Below, piece by piece: positions 12,398 to 20,966 of a DNA stretch of 64,000 nucleotides. The stretch spans positions 3,782,001 through 3,846,000 of the forward strand of contig NZ_CP094526.1 in NCBI RefSeq assembly GCF_029910095.1, written 5' to 3'. The DNA comes from Bradyrhizobium sp. ISRA464. Its GTDB lineage: Bacteria > Pseudomonadota > Alphaproteobacteria > Rhizobiales > Xanthobacteraceae. The notes under the pieces were generated by a model. That model saw only the letters and a list, made by a program, of their open reading frames with translations, ran no database searches and was not told the DNA's origin. Both the position numbers and the translations under genes were made by a program. The stretch's first letter is position 1, and every line of letters begins with the position of its first letter.

Positions 12398-12949
12398 ATG
12401 CTTTGGCCGTTTAATCACTTCAGGAAACCCCCGGTGCCGCCGCGCAGCACCATTGAGACCATCTATGGCATGATCGTGACGCAGGCGCGAGAACCGTTAT
12501 TTTACCGTGACTTGGGCGTCCCGGACACGGTTAACGGCCGTTTTGACCTGCTTTTGATGCACCTCTGGCTGGTGTTGCGGCAGCTCAAATCCGCTGGCGC
12601 GAGCGCGGATCTGTCACAGGCCCTGTTCGACCATTTCTGCATCGATATGGACGACAATCTGCGCGAGATGGGCGTCGGCGACCTGACGGTGCCCAAGCGC
12701 ATGCAGGCGTTCGGCGAAGCATTCTACGGCCGGACCGCGGCCTATGATCTGGCACTGACCGACAGCGACGAGGCGCTGGCCCAGTCGTTCTGCAAGAATA
12801 TCCTCAACGGCAGGGACATCGACAAGGCACGGGAGCTCGCGACCTATGCCAGGTGCGCGATGGCGGAGCTGGCGCGCGCCGATCTCGCCGCGCTGGCTCG
12901 GGGCGCATGGCGTTTTCCGGTCCCACAGGCAGTAGGGGCGTCGGCATGA
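12398..12949 (+). CDS. Ubiquinol-cytochrome c chaperone (CBP3-like)
   Basis: A 183-residue protein of the ubiquinol-cytochrome c chaperone family, related to mitochondrial Cbp3, which helps assemble cytochrome b of complex III. The conserved core runs from YGMIVTQAREPLFYRDLGVPDTVNGRFDLLLMHLWLVLRQLK to the DDNLREMGVGDLTVPKRMQAFGEAFYGR region. The start at 12398 begins MLWPFNHF; the longer upstream frame overlaps the bamE promoter. Its stop overlaps the DUF177 gene start (ATGA), so the two are coupled. Confidence 0.92.
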   Translation: MLWPFNHFRKPPVPPRSTIETIYGMIVTQAREPLFYRDLGVPDTVNGRFDLLLMHLWLVLRQLKSAGASADLSQALFDHFCIDMDDNLREMGVGDLTVPKRMQAFGEAFYGRTAAYDLALTDSDEALAQSFCKNILNGRDIDKARELATYARCAMAELARADLAALARGAWRFPVPQAVGASA

Positions 12950-13542
12950 GCGGCGGCACGGGCGGCACGGCAAGACGGCCCGACCCGGTGCGCGATCCTT
13001 GGCGCGTCCTCGTCAATGCGGCGCAAGTCCCGGAGGCCGGGCTGCATCGCGCGATCGAGGCCGACGAGGCGGCCCGCAGGGCGATGGCCGAAATCGCCGG
13101 GCTGCGCGAGGTGGTCTCCGCACGTGCGGCGTTCGACATCATCCCGAAACGCGACGGCAGCTACCACGTCACGGGCAGCGTGCAGGCGCGGATCGGGCAG
13201 ACCTGCGTGGTGACGCTCGATCCGATCGAGAACGACATCGACGAACCGATCGACGTCGTGTTCGCGCCGCCCGAGCAGATTCCGCAGATGGCGGATCTGG
13301 TCGACGACGCCGAGGAGAGCGACGAGGGGACGCCGGATCCGCCGGAGCCTATCGTCAACGGCTGCATCGACATCGGCCGGCTCGCCACCGACGCGCTGTT
13401 TCTCGGCATCGACCCGTATCCGCGCAAGCCGGATGCGGTGTTTGAACAGGCGGTTGAAGCACCTGATCCGGAAGCTCATCCCTTTGCCGCGCTGAAGGCC
13501 TTGAAGAAAAAGGCCGACGGCAAGAAGCCGAAGGGCGGTTAG
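12946..13542 (+). CDS. DUF177/YceD-family protein (23S rRNA accumulation)
   Basis: A 198-residue YceD/DUF177 protein. The family is linked to 23S rRNA accumulation and ribosomal large-subunit maturation. The conserved block is IGQTCVVTLDPIENDIDEPIDVVFAP, followed by an acidic stretch (DDAEESDEG) and the C-terminal LFLGIDPYPRKPDAVF. A lysine-rich tail ends the protein. In many bacteria the next gene is rpmF (L32); here no L32 frame is found before plsX. The start is fixed by the ATGA overlap with the upstream chaperone gene. Confidence 0.9.
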   Translation: MSGGTGGTARRPDPVRDPWRVLVNAAQVPEAGLHRAIEADEAARRAMAEIAGLREVVSARAAFDIIPKRDGSYHVTGSVQARIGQTCVVTLDPIENDIDEPIDVVFAPPEQIPQMADLVDDAEESDEGTPDPPEPIVNGCIDIGRLATDALFLGIDPYPRKPDAVFEQAVEAPDPEAHPFAALKALKKKADGKKPKGG

Positions 13543-13844
13543 GACGACTTTGTAAGGGGATGACCTGTGTGCGGAACTGCACGAGGGACATCCCTTGCTA
13601 GTTCAGATAATCGTCACAATATATTGAAAGATCGTGTATTTTTGTTCTGATGCGACGTATTGTGTGACGGTTCGGCCACACCGCCGAACGCCGTCAAGAG
13701 GTTGTGTCGGACCGCGGACACGCTATTGTCGCGGCCCGGCCGGGACGTGAGTTGGCGTTTCGCCGCGCGCCGTTGACAGCGGTGACTTCAAGCTCGCGGT
13801 CTTTGTCACAAGAGGCTGTGGGAGAGCAGGTTTCCGGGACGTTC
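13543..13844. other. Intergenic region upstream of plsX with AT-rich dyad
   Basis: No gene was seen; in particular no rpmF. An unusually AT-rich patch (13600-13660) is flanked by imperfect inverted arms, CGTCACAATA at 13612-13621 and TATTGTGTGACG at 13658-13669. The plsX start follows weak GGAGAGCAGG. Confidence 0.5.
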
Positions 13845-14906
13845 ATGCCTCACAAGGTTCGAATCGCGCTTGACGCCATGGGGGGCGATGTCGGCGCATC
13901 GGTCGTCATTCCCGGCGCCGCGATCTCGTTGAGCCGTCATCCCGACAGTGAATTCCTGCTCTTCGGAGACCAGGCGAAGATCGAGCCAGAACTGGCCAAG
14001 TATCCCGCGCTCAAGGCAGTCTCGAAGGTGATCCACACCGACGTCGCCGTCGCGATGGACGACAAGCCGAGCCAGGCGCTGCGGCGGACCAGGAGAGCGT
14101 CCTCGATGTGGCTCGCGATCGACGCGGTGAAACATGGCCAGGCCGACGTCGCGGTCTCCGCCGGCAATACCGGCGCGCTGATGGCGATGGGGCGGCTCAA
14201 TCTGCGGACGCTGCCCGGCGTCGACCGCCCGGCGCTTGCAGCGGTGTGGCCGACGCTGCGCGGCGACTCCGTCGTGCTCGACCTCGGCGCCACGATCGGC
14301 GGCGACGCTCAGCATCTGGTGGCGCTGGCGGTGATGGGCAGCGCCATGGCGAGCGTGCTGTTCAACCTCGAACGGCCGACCGTCGGCCTGCTCAATATCG
14401 GGTCCGAGGAGATCAAGGGCCATGAGGAGATCCGCGAGGCGGCCGGAATGCTTCGGGCGATGAACTCGGCCCAATTCAACTATATCGGCTTCGTCGAGGG
14501 CGACGGGATCGGCAAGGGTCTTGCCGACGTGATCGTATCGGAAGGTTTCTGCGGTAATATCGCGCTCAAGGCCGCCGAGGGAACTGCGCGCCAGATGTTC
14601 GCCCTCCTGCGCGAAGCCATAGGCTCGAACTGGCTGGCGCGGATCGGCTACCTGTTTGCCCGTAGCGCGTTCCAGAAGCTGCGCGACAAGCTCGATCCCA
14701 ACAAGTTGAATGGCAGTGTGCTGCTCGGCCTGCAGGGCGTGGTGGTCAAGAGCCATGGCGGCACCAACGCGGAAGGCTTTGCCTATGCGGTCGATGTTGG
14801 CTATGAGATGGCCCACTACGATCTCCTCACCAAGATCAATCAGATGCTAAATCGCGACGGCAGCGCGCTGGTGCAGGCGCAGACCGCGCAGGAGGCTGTC
14901 TCGTGA
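13845..14906 (+). CDS. plsX: Phosphate acyltransferase PlsX
   Basis: A 353-residue PlsX that makes acyl-phosphate from acyl-ACP for phospholipid synthesis at the membrane surface. The N-terminal [11 protein letters not shown] and the central [25 protein letters not shown] and [16 protein letters not shown] motifs are all present. I start at 13845 ([10 protein letters not shown]). The fabH start overlaps its stop by four bases (GTGA), the usual plsX-fabH coupling. Confidence 0.96.
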   Translation: MPHKVRIALDAMGGDVGASVVIPGAAISLSRHPDSEFLLFGDQAKIEPELAKYPALKAVSKVIHTDVAVAMDDKPSQALRRTRRASSMWLAIDAVKHGQADVAVSAGNTGALMAMGRLNLRTLPGVDRPALAAVWPTLRGDSVVLDLGATIGGDAQHLVALAVMGSAMASVLFNLERPTVGLLNIGSEEIKGHEEIREAAGMLRAMNSAQFNYIGFVEGDGIGKGLADVIVSEGFCGNIALKAAEGTARQMFALLREAIGSNWLARIGYLFARSAFQKLRDKLDPNKLNGSVLLGLQGVVVKSHGGTNAEGFAYAVDVGYEMAHYDLLTKINQMLNRDGSALVQAQTAQEAVS

Positions 14907-15880
14907 CTGCGATACGTTCGGTTGTGCTCGGCTGCGGCTCTTACTTGCCGGAGCGGGTTTTGACGAATGCCGAACTTGCGACCCGAATTGACACATCGGA
15001 CGACTGGATCGTGCAGCGCACGGGCATCCGCGAGCGCCACATCGCGGCCGACGACGAGTTCACCTCGCATCTGGCGATCAATGCGGCGCGCGCCGCGCTG
15101 GCCCATGCAGGGCTCGACGCGCAGGCGATCGACCTGATCGTGCTCGCGACCTCGACCCCCGACAACACCTTTCCCGCCACCGCGGTCGCGGTCCAGCACG
15201 GGCTCGGCATCAACCACGGCGCGGCGTTCGACCTGCAGGCGGTGTGCTCGGGCTTCGTCTTTGCGCTCGCCACCGCCGACAATTTCCTGCGCGCCGGCGC
15301 CTACAAGCGCGCGCTGGTGATCGGCGCCGAGACCTTCTCGCGGATCCTCGACTGGAATGACCGCGGCACCTGCGTGCTGTTCGGCGATGGCGCCGGCGCG
15401 ATCGTGCTCGAGGCGCAGCAACACGCCGGCAAGACCAGCGATCCCGGCGTGCTGACCACGCATCTGCGCTCCGACGGACGCCACAAGGCCAAGCTGTTCG
15501 TCGACGGCGGTCCCGGTTCGACCAAGACGGTCGGGCATCTCAGGATGGAGGGGCGGGAGGTGTTCAAGCACGCCGTCGGCATGATCACCGACGTGATCGT
15601 CGATGCGTTCAACGCCACCGGCATCACCGCCGAGGACATCGACTGGTTCATCCCGCACCAGGCCAACAAGCGAATCATCGATGCATCGGCGCACAAGCTT
15701 CATATTGCGCCGCAGAAGGTGGTGCTGACGGTCGACAAGCACGGCAACACGTCGGCCGCTTCGATCCCGCTCGCGCTGTCGGTTGCCGTGAAGGACGGGC
15801 GCGTGAAGAAAGGCGACCTGGTGCTGTTCGAGGCAATGGGCGGCGGCTTCACCTGGGCTTCGGCGCTCGTGCGCTGGTGA
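14903..15880 (+). CDS. fabH: 3-oxoacyl-ACP synthase III
   Basis: A 325-residue KAS III that condenses acetyl-CoA with malonyl-ACP to start fatty-acid synthesis. The catalytic triad is visible as C115 (QAVCSGF), H252 (IPHQANKR) and N282 (KHGNTSAAS). The start is a GTG overlapping the plsX stop. It works with PlsX as the membrane-lipid supply module; ihfA and merR follow with their own spacing. Confidence 0.96.
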   Translation: MTAIRSVVLGCGSYLPERVLTNAELATRIDTSDDWIVQRTGIRERHIAADDEFTSHLAINAARAALAHAGLDAQAIDLIVLATSTPDNTFPATAVAVQHGLGINHGAAFDLQAVCSGFVFALATADNFLRAGAYKRALVIGAETFSRILDWNDRGTCVLFGDGAGAIVLEAQQHAGKTSDPGVLTTHLRSDGRHKAKLFVDGGPGSTKTVGHLRMEGREVFKHAVGMITDVIVDAFNATGITAEDIDWFIPHQANKRIIDASAHKLHIAPQKVVLTVDKHGNTSAASIPLALSVAVKDGRVKKGDLVLFEAMGGGFTWASALVRW

Positions 15881-15944
15881 GCGCATCGCTAAAAAGTGCA
15901 AATACTTTGCCGGTTCCTTTGCCGCGTCCGAGTGCTGGTCGCTG

Positions 15945-15973
15945 TTGACCATTGCGCGCTAAGCTTTTAATTT
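15945..15973 (+). promoter_or_regulatory. Candidate sigma-70 promoter of ihfA
   Basis: TTGACC (15945-15950), 17-base spacer, TAATTT (15968-15973). A start near 15980 would leave a ~35-base leader before ihfA. It is read by eye only. Confidence 0.55.
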
Positions 15974-16014
15974 CAGTCAACAAAATTGTTCGCCGAGAGT
16001 GCGGGGCAGGCGAG

Positions 16015-16350
16015 ATGACCACGGGAACCGGAAAAACAGTTACACGCGTCGATCTGTGCGAAGCGGTCTATCAGAAGGTAGGCCTGTCGCGCACGGAATC
16101 GTCGGCATTCGTTGAGCTTGTGCTGAAGGAGATCACCGATTGCCTGGAGAAGGGCGAGACGGTGAAACTGTCGTCGTTCGGCTCCTTCATGGTGCGCAAG
16201 AAAGGACAGCGCATCGGACGCAATCCGAAGACCGGCACCGAGGTGCCGATCTCGCCGCGCCGCGTCATGGTGTTCAAGCCGTCGGCAATCCTGAAGCAGC
16301 GGATCAACGGCCACATGGCCACCAATGGCGACGGCAGCAAGGCCGAGTGA
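16015..16350 (+). CDS. ihfA: Integration host factor alpha subunit
   Basis: A 111-residue IHF alpha, a DNA-bending nucleoid protein that pairs with IhfB. The core [19 protein letters not shown] and the arm region [23 protein letters not shown] match the family. The start at 16015 follows GGCAGGCGAG and gives a leader like other rhizobial IhfA. The C-terminal tail [14 protein letters not shown] is slightly extended compared with enteric IhfA. It is positioned between fabH and a MerR regulator, the standard order. Confidence 0.94.
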   Translation: MTTGTGKTVTRVDLCEAVYQKVGLSRTESSAFVELVLKEITDCLEKGETVKLSSFGSFMVRKKGQRIGRNPKTGTEVPISPRRVMVFKPSAILKQRINGHMATNGDGSKAE

Positions 16351-16382
16351 CCATTGAACCGAGGTGAGAGAGGAGCGGGCAT

Positions 16383-17003
16383 TTGGACAAGGCGCCGGAT
16401 GCGTTCCGTACCATCAGCGAAGTCGCTGACGAACTCGACATCCCCCAGCATGTCCTGAGATTCTGGGAAACGCGCTTCGCGCAGATCAAGCCGATGAAGC
16501 GCAGCGGCGGACGCCGCTATTACCGTCCGGACGACGTCGATCTGCTCAAGGGCATCCGCCGGCTGCTTTACGGCGAGGGCTACACGATCCGCGGCGTGCA
16601 GCGGATTCTGAAGGAGCACGGCATCAAGTCGGTGCAGGGCATCGCCGACCAGACCGCGGCCGTCTCGTTCGGCGCGGTCGAGGAGGCGGTCGGCCACAGC
16701 ATGGCGGAGCCCGACGACGCCGGGATCAGCGACGGCTTCGATCTCGACGGGGAGGAGGGCGACGGCGACGAGAAGGGCATCGACTACCGATTCGTCGATC
16801 CCGACCAGGATGCCATCCTGTCGACCTACAAGGCGCGGGCCCAGCCGGCGAAGGCACAGCCCGCAGCGCCTCCGGTGCGGGCCGGGATTGCGGCCGCCGA
16901 CCGCGAGCGACTCGAGCGCGCGCTGCAGGAACTGGTCGTCTGCCGGCAGATGATCGATTCGGCGATGAAGGACGGCGACGACAGGGGTGGAACCGGCGCC
17001 TGA
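16383..17003 (+). CDS. MerR-family transcriptional regulator
   Basis: A 206-residue protein. The N-terminal MerR winged helix reads [56 protein letters not shown]. The middle is acidic and low in complexity, and a C-terminal helical tail follows. No metal-binding cysteine pattern is seen, so the effector is unknown. The best start is TTG at 16383, preceded by AGGAGCGGG at good spacing. It regularly accompanies ihfA in alphaproteobacteria. Confidence 0.9.
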   Translation: MDKAPDAFRTISEVADELDIPQHVLRFWETRFAQIKPMKRSGGRRYYRPDDVDLLKGIRRLLYGEGYTIRGVQRILKEHGIKSVQGIADQTAAVSFGAVEEAVGHSMAEPDDAGISDGFDLDGEEGDGDEKGIDYRFVDPDQDAILSTYKARAQPAKAQPAAPPVRAGIAAADRERLERALQELVVCRQMIDSAMKDGDDRGGTGA

Positions 17004-17068
17004 TTGACGGTGCCAAGGCCCGCTTCCCGCCTTGCGCGGACGCGGGATCGCAGCTAATGGAACGGCAT

Positions 17069-17146
17069 CGGAGCGTGGCGCAGCCCGGTTAGCGCACTAG
17101 TCTGGGAGACTAGGGGTCGGAGGTTCAAATCCTCTCGCTCCGACCA
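17069..17146 (+). tRNA. tRNA-Pro (anticodon GGG)
   Basis: A 78-base gene whose acceptor arms CGGAGCG and CGCTCCG pair, followed by A and encoded CCA. The anticodon stem CTAGT/ACTAG encloses loop CTGGGAG, placing anticodon GGG at 17104-17106. The T-arm GGAGGTTCAAATCCTCT is canonical. Confidence 0.97.
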
Positions 17147-17259
17147 TTTTTCTCAACGATTGCGGTCGATTTGGATTTCGAACCAAGGCTGCTCACTTCG
17201 CGGGCTGCGCTTTTGCCCATGTCAGTTCTGACGGGGGGCGGTCGGACCGCGGATTGAAG

Positions 17260-17442
17260 TCAGGCGACTCGGCAATATCCGTTTACCCAAGCCGAAATGT
17301 ACGTCCCGAGCACTCCAAGGACGAATCCGGCGGAGAACACGTTTAGACTGTGCAGCCGGGGTATTCCCGCCTGCCATGCGATGCCGTTGAGTAAAGCAAG
17401 AACGATGACGACGCCAATGCCGTAGGCAGTAAGCGTGCGCAT
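17260..17442 (-). CDS. Small two-helix membrane protein, unknown function
   Basis: A 60-residue product beginning MRTLTAYGIGVVIVLALLNGIAWQ, with two hydrophobic segments (about residues 7-24 and 36-53) joined by a short loop. The strongest support is a near-perfect ribosome-binding site on this strand, AAGGAGGAG, about seven bases before the ATG. No family is recognised. It lies between the tRNA and a MarR regulator and is convergent with the tRNA. The inner membrane is the expected location. Confidence 0.7.
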   Translation of the reverse strand: MRTLTAYGIGVVIVLALLNGIAWQAGIPRLHSLNVFSAGFVLGVLGTYISAWVNGYCRVA

Positions 17443-17613
17443 TTGACAACTCCTCCTTGCTGTCGCCCCGCACTGCTTGGTCCGATCATAGATGTGTTTT
17501 GAAAGTTGGGGCGCTGCCCGAAGGTGTCCCCATCTCGTCGGACACCGCTATATGGGCCACGATGATCTTTTGGCACGTGTCCTGCAACCAGCAGATCACG
17601 TGGCGGGGCCGCC

Positions 17614-18126
17614 TTACGCACTGTAGTCCAGCGCGACTTTCACGCAGGCCTTTTCAAGCCGGCCGTTGAGGGTGGCGAGCTTGGTCGTGAACTCGGCCAA
17701 TTCCTTTTCGCTAAATTCCTCGAAGACAATTTTCCTGAACGCGTTGTATTGCTCGGCGAGGCTTGCCAGGTGCTTCTTGGTCTTGTCGGTCAGCGACAGC
17801 CGGACCACCCGTGCATCGGCCGGCGAGGGCGAGCGATGCAGCAACCCCTTCTGCTCAAGAAGCTTGGACTGGGTTGTCACGAACGACGGATCGACGTGGA
17901 GCAGCTTCGACACCATGTTGATCTGCACGCCGTTGTCCTTGTCGAGATCCGAGATCGCGATCAGGATCATCCATTGCGGAGCGCTGACGCCGAGCGACTT
18001 GCCCCAGAACTGGCGGACCTCCTCAAGATGAGAGTTGATGGAGGAGATCTCCAAGGTGAAGCGTTTGATGATGTCGAGATTTTCGATGGCGCGCTGACGC
18101 GTCGTATCCTTCCTTGTCACTGACAC
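17614..18126 (-). CDS. MarR-family transcriptional regulator
   Basis: A 170-residue MarR-type winged-helix regulator. The DNA-binding region includes VSAPQWMILIAISDLD, INMVSKLLHVDPSFVTTQSKLLEQKGLLHR and the wing SPADARVVRLSLTDKTKKHL. A GTG start at 18126 follows a strong AGGAGGAAGGGG. The ligand is unknown. It is divergent from the porin gene, with 451 bases between starts. Control of the porin is possible but unproven; a perfect palindrome in that gap (18328-18344) is a candidate site. Confidence 0.9.
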   Translation of the reverse strand: MSVTRKDTTRQRAIENLDIIKRFTLEISSINSHLEEVRQFWGKSLGVSAPQWMILIAISDLDKDNGVQINMVSKLLHVDPSFVTTQSKLLEQKGLLHRSPSPADARVVRLSLTDKTKKHLASLAEQYNAFRKIVFEEFSEKELAEFTTKLATLNGRLEKACVKVALDYSA

Positions 18127-18577
18127 AGATTCCCCTTCCTCCTGCCCGGAACAGCTTTTTCGCTGCTTTGATTCTTGTGATCGTTATGGGCAATCGCGAT
18201 TTTTCACGCAAGGCGGGCCCGGCGCAAGTGACCTTAAATTAATTATGATGCTTGTGTGACAAACAAGATTCTTTCGTTGCGACAAATTATCATGGAAAGG
18301 CAATGGGGTGTGGGTGGCGTTGCTGCTGAGCCACAGTGTGGCTCCATTCGTATAGCTGACTTTATAAACTATTTTGATTGCGAATTCGGCGCAGGCATAT
18401 TGGCCCCGGCGGTAGGGGAATCTCGATCGTCCCGATGCGTTTTGAATCACTCATGTTCACCCTCTCCTGGGGAATTCATCGGGAGGCGTGAACGCGCTGA
18501 ATGGTTTTGCGACAGGCGGGGGATCTCGGGGCGCTCGCGGCCCGGACTCTCCGCATATGAGCAACTTGGAGGTTAAT
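18127..18577. other. AT-rich divergent regulatory region, MarR/porin
   Basis: No gene was seen in 451 bases. It is markedly more AT-rich than the surroundings (for example TTAAATTAATTATGATGC near 18234) and holds the palindrome at 18328-18344. This fits a long porin leader with upstream control sites. Confidence 0.5.
18328..18344. promoter_or_regulatory. Perfect palindrome GAGCCACAGTGTGGCTC
   Basis: Two 8-base arms around one central G. It lies 234 bases upstream of the porin start and 200 bases upstream of the MarR start. It could be an operator or an RNA hairpin. Confidence 0.4.
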
Positions 18578-20074
18578 ATGAAATTGGTGAAGAGCCTTAT
18601 CCTGGGCTCGGCGGCTGCCCTCGTCGCAGTCGGCGGCGCTCAGGCGGCTGATCTTCCCGTCAAGGCCAAAGCGGTCGAGTACGTGAAGGTCTGCTCCCTG
18701 TACGGTCCCGGCTTCTACTATATCCCGGGCACCGACACCTGCATCAAGCTGGGTGGCTACCTGCGCGCGGACGTTCTGGCGAACACGAACACCGTCTCGG
18801 GTCCCAACTACAACGGCGCCAACGGTGCCAACAACCGCTTCACGAACGGCTACACCTGGCGTTCGCGTGAAGACCTGAACATCGATACGCGCACCGCGAC
18901 CGAGTACGGCGTGGTCCGCACCTACTTCGACGCGGTGTTCACCTGGACCTCGGGCACCTACGCCGGCGTCGGTAATGGGTCGACGACTTACTCGGGTGAC
19001 GCTGTCGCTGGTGGTTCGCTCGGCGTCTACTACGCCTTCATCCAGTTCGCCGGCTTCACGATCGGTAAGGCGGTCTCGCAGTTCGCTGCTCCCTGGACTG
19101 GCTATCCGGGCAACAACTTCGACGGTCTCGTCGGCGGCGTCAACACGACCACTGGCGTGAACCAGTTCACCTACACCGCGCAGTTCGGCAACGGCGTGTC
19201 GCTGTCTCTGTCGGCCCAGGATCAGACGCTGTACTCGCAGGCTGGCGTGAACAACCTCGGCGCTGGCGGTGCTTACGGTGCGAGCGACTATGCCGGCACG
19301 ATTGCGCCGGACTTGATCGCCTCGCTCAAGGTCGATCAGGCCTGGGGTCTGTTCCAGGCGTCGTTCGCGGCGCATGACAGCCATGCGGCCTACTACGGCG
19401 GCACCGAGTTGACCGGTCATCCGGACGACAAGTGGGGCTGGGCTGGTGCGCTGGCCTTGTCGATCAAGAACATCCCGACCGGACCCGGCGACGTGATCAA
19501 CGTCCAGGGCGTGTATACGGATGGTGCGACCCGTTACAACATCCAGGATCTCGCCAGCCAGGCGGGCGCGATTGCGATGTTCGGTGGTTCGAACCTGCCC
19601 GGCGTCTATGGCAGCGTTGGCTTCGGCACGGCACCCGACACGGTGTTCATCGCTGGCGGTCAGCAGCAGACCATCAAGACCTGGGGTATGCGCGGTGCGT
19701 ACACCCACAACTGGAATCCGTACTGGAACACTGCCATCTACGGTGCTTACGCCGCTGTCATGTACAACGATACGGCTAAGTCCTACATCTGCGGCGTTGG
19801 TGGCGTGGGCGGCACGTTCCGTACCGCGTTCGGCACTGGCGTGACCACCTGCAACCCCGACTACAACCTTGCACAGATCGGCGTGATCACCCGGTGGACC
19901 CCGGTCAAGAACCTGACCTTCTCGGCAGACGTGACCTACTCCCACCTCGATCAGAAGTACGCTGGCACGATCGCCTTCCCGGGTAGCGCCGCGATTGGCA
20001 AGCCGGCCGCCACCTACGAGCTGAAGGATCAGGACACTGTGATGCTGCTCCTTCGCGCTCAGCGCAACTGGTAA
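18578..20074 (+). CDS. Alphaproteobacterial general porin
   Basis: A 498-residue outer-membrane porin (Porin_2 family). The signal peptide MKLVKSLILGSAAALVAVGGAQA is followed by ADLPVKAKAVEYVKVCSLYGPGFYYIPGTDTCIKLGGYLRAD, the hallmark N-terminus with two cysteines. The rest alternates aromatic and polar residues as expected for 16 beta strands and ends in RAQRNW with a terminal aromatic. The start at 18578 follows CTTGGAGG. Codon use is more biased than its neighbours, which suggests high expression. A strong terminator follows. Confidence 0.95.
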   Translation: MKLVKSLILGSAAALVAVGGAQAADLPVKAKAVEYVKVCSLYGPGFYYIPGTDTCIKLGGYLRADVLANTNTVSGPNYNGANGANNRFTNGYTWRSREDLNIDTRTATEYGVVRTYFDAVFTWTSGTYAGVGNGSTTYSGDAVAGGSLGVYYAFIQFAGFTIGKAVSQFAAPWTGYPGNNFDGLVGGVNTTTGVNQFTYTAQFGNGVSLSLSAQDQTLYSQAGVNNLGAGGAYGASDYAGTIAPDLIASLKVDQAWGLFQASFAAHDSHAAYYGGTELTGHPDDKWGWAGALALSIKNIPTGPGDVINVQGVYTDGATRYNIQDLASQAGAIAMFGGSNLPGVYGSVGFGTAPDTVFIAGGQQQTIKTWGMRGAYTHNWNPYWNTAIYGAYAAVMYNDTAKSYICGVGGVGGTFRTAFGTGVTTCNPDYNLAQIGVITRWTPVKNLTFSADVTYSHLDQKYAGTIAFPGSAAIGKPAATYELKDQDTVMLLLRAQRNW

Positions 20075-20101
20075 CACCGGTTGATCTGATCACGATGCAA
20101 C

Positions 20102-20133
20102 AAAACCCCGGCGGGAAACTGCCGGGGTTTTTT
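20102..20133 (+). terminator. Intrinsic terminator of the porin gene
   Basis: AAAACCCCGGC, short loop, GCCGGGGTTTTTT, 27 bases after the porin stop. Confidence 0.93.
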
Positions 20134-20251
20134 CTTTGACAGCGACGAGCAAGAAGACACCGGGCTACGACATCTCGGTCCACGCGAAGGACGAAGATGA
20201 GCCATGCGATTCATTTGCGGCAGACTTATTTACTTAGCTGATCTACTAAAC

Positions 20252-20340
20252 TATATAAGCGGCGGCCAACATATGAATGATGGCTCTTAGCTTGATGCTA
20301 AGCCTCCCAAACCTCCGGCAATGCCCTGCCGGAGGTTTTT
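20252..20340 (+). ncRNA. Candidate small RNA with two hairpins and terminator
   Basis: There is a second intrinsic terminator (stem AACCTCCGGCA/TGCCGGAGGTT, 20310-20337, then a T-run) with no gene in front of it. Upstream of it lie a TATATAA box (20252-20258) and a further hairpin (GGCTCTTAGC, loop TTGAT, GCTAAGCC, 20282-20304). A transcript of roughly 75 bases from about 20265 would contain both hairpins and no reading frame. The -35 region is poor. I infer a small RNA; the alternative is a remnant leader or terminator. Confidence 0.45.
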
Positions 20341-20600
20341 GATTCCACGGTCTCGCTCCTGATTGCCGCGCACGTTCGCATCGTTCGCGCGGCTGCGGCT
20401 CGCGAAAGTGGCGCTCGATTCATTTTCTGCTGGCGGCGGAAAACTGCGAATAGACGATCTTCAGTATCGCGAGCGCCGACGGCATCGAGTTGGCGTCGGC
20501 GGTGCGCGTGTAGCGGCAAGCAGCCAGTGGTTGCACGGAGCCCTGCGCGGGAGGGCAGCACAGGCTCCGTGCCCAACCGCCGATTCGGCGTCGTCAAGAT

Positions 20601-20795
20601 TTGACGGAATCGATCCGCGATGCATTCTCGCCGGTCATGGGGCGCTTCAAGAACAGCCGCCTGGCTCGCATGAGCAGCGGCCACTATTGCTTGATACGGG
20701 ATCTCGGGCTGGTGAAGGGCGGCAAGGGACTGCGGCACCACGAGGTGATCCTTGATTTCTCGTGGCGCGGCCTGCTCAGGCTGTTCTTTCCGTAG
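20601..20795 (+). CDS. Small hypothetical protein
   Basis: A 64-residue frame ending HHEVILDFSWRGLLRLFFP. Nearly all its codons end in G or C, as in the genuine genes around it, and this is the main support. The start is uncertain: TTG at 20601 has no good ribosome-binding site, and the in-frame ATG at 20637 would give about 52 residues. No domain is recognised. The C-terminal half is hydrophobic and basic. It could also be the 3' remnant of a longer gene, since the ~250 bases upstream hold nothing else convincing. Confidence 0.4.
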   Translation: MTESIRDAFSPVMGRFKNSRLARMSSGHYCLIRDLGLVKGGKGLRHHEVILDFSWRGLLRLFFP

Positions 20796-20966
20796 GCACG
20801 AGATCCCGCGACGGCTCGGCCGCCGGGCATGTCCTTATCAGGGGCCAGTCCCGCCGCCACGGCAACTGGACGGCGCAACGACAATCGGTAGGCTTGGTCC
20901 GCCGATCGAGAACATCGCCGCAAGAGCGGGATCGGACATGCGGGATGGAAACGACGAGGGCTAGCC

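Noticed and set aside
13704..13844. 47-residue N-terminal extension of PlsX
   Set aside because: Family proteins begin at the [10 protein letters not shown] equivalent; the extension is Arg/Ser-rich and runs through the promoter region.
20298..20741. 147-codon minus-strand frame over the candidate small RNA region
   Set aside because: Reads antisense through the terminator hairpin, no ribosome-binding site, no recognisable domain.
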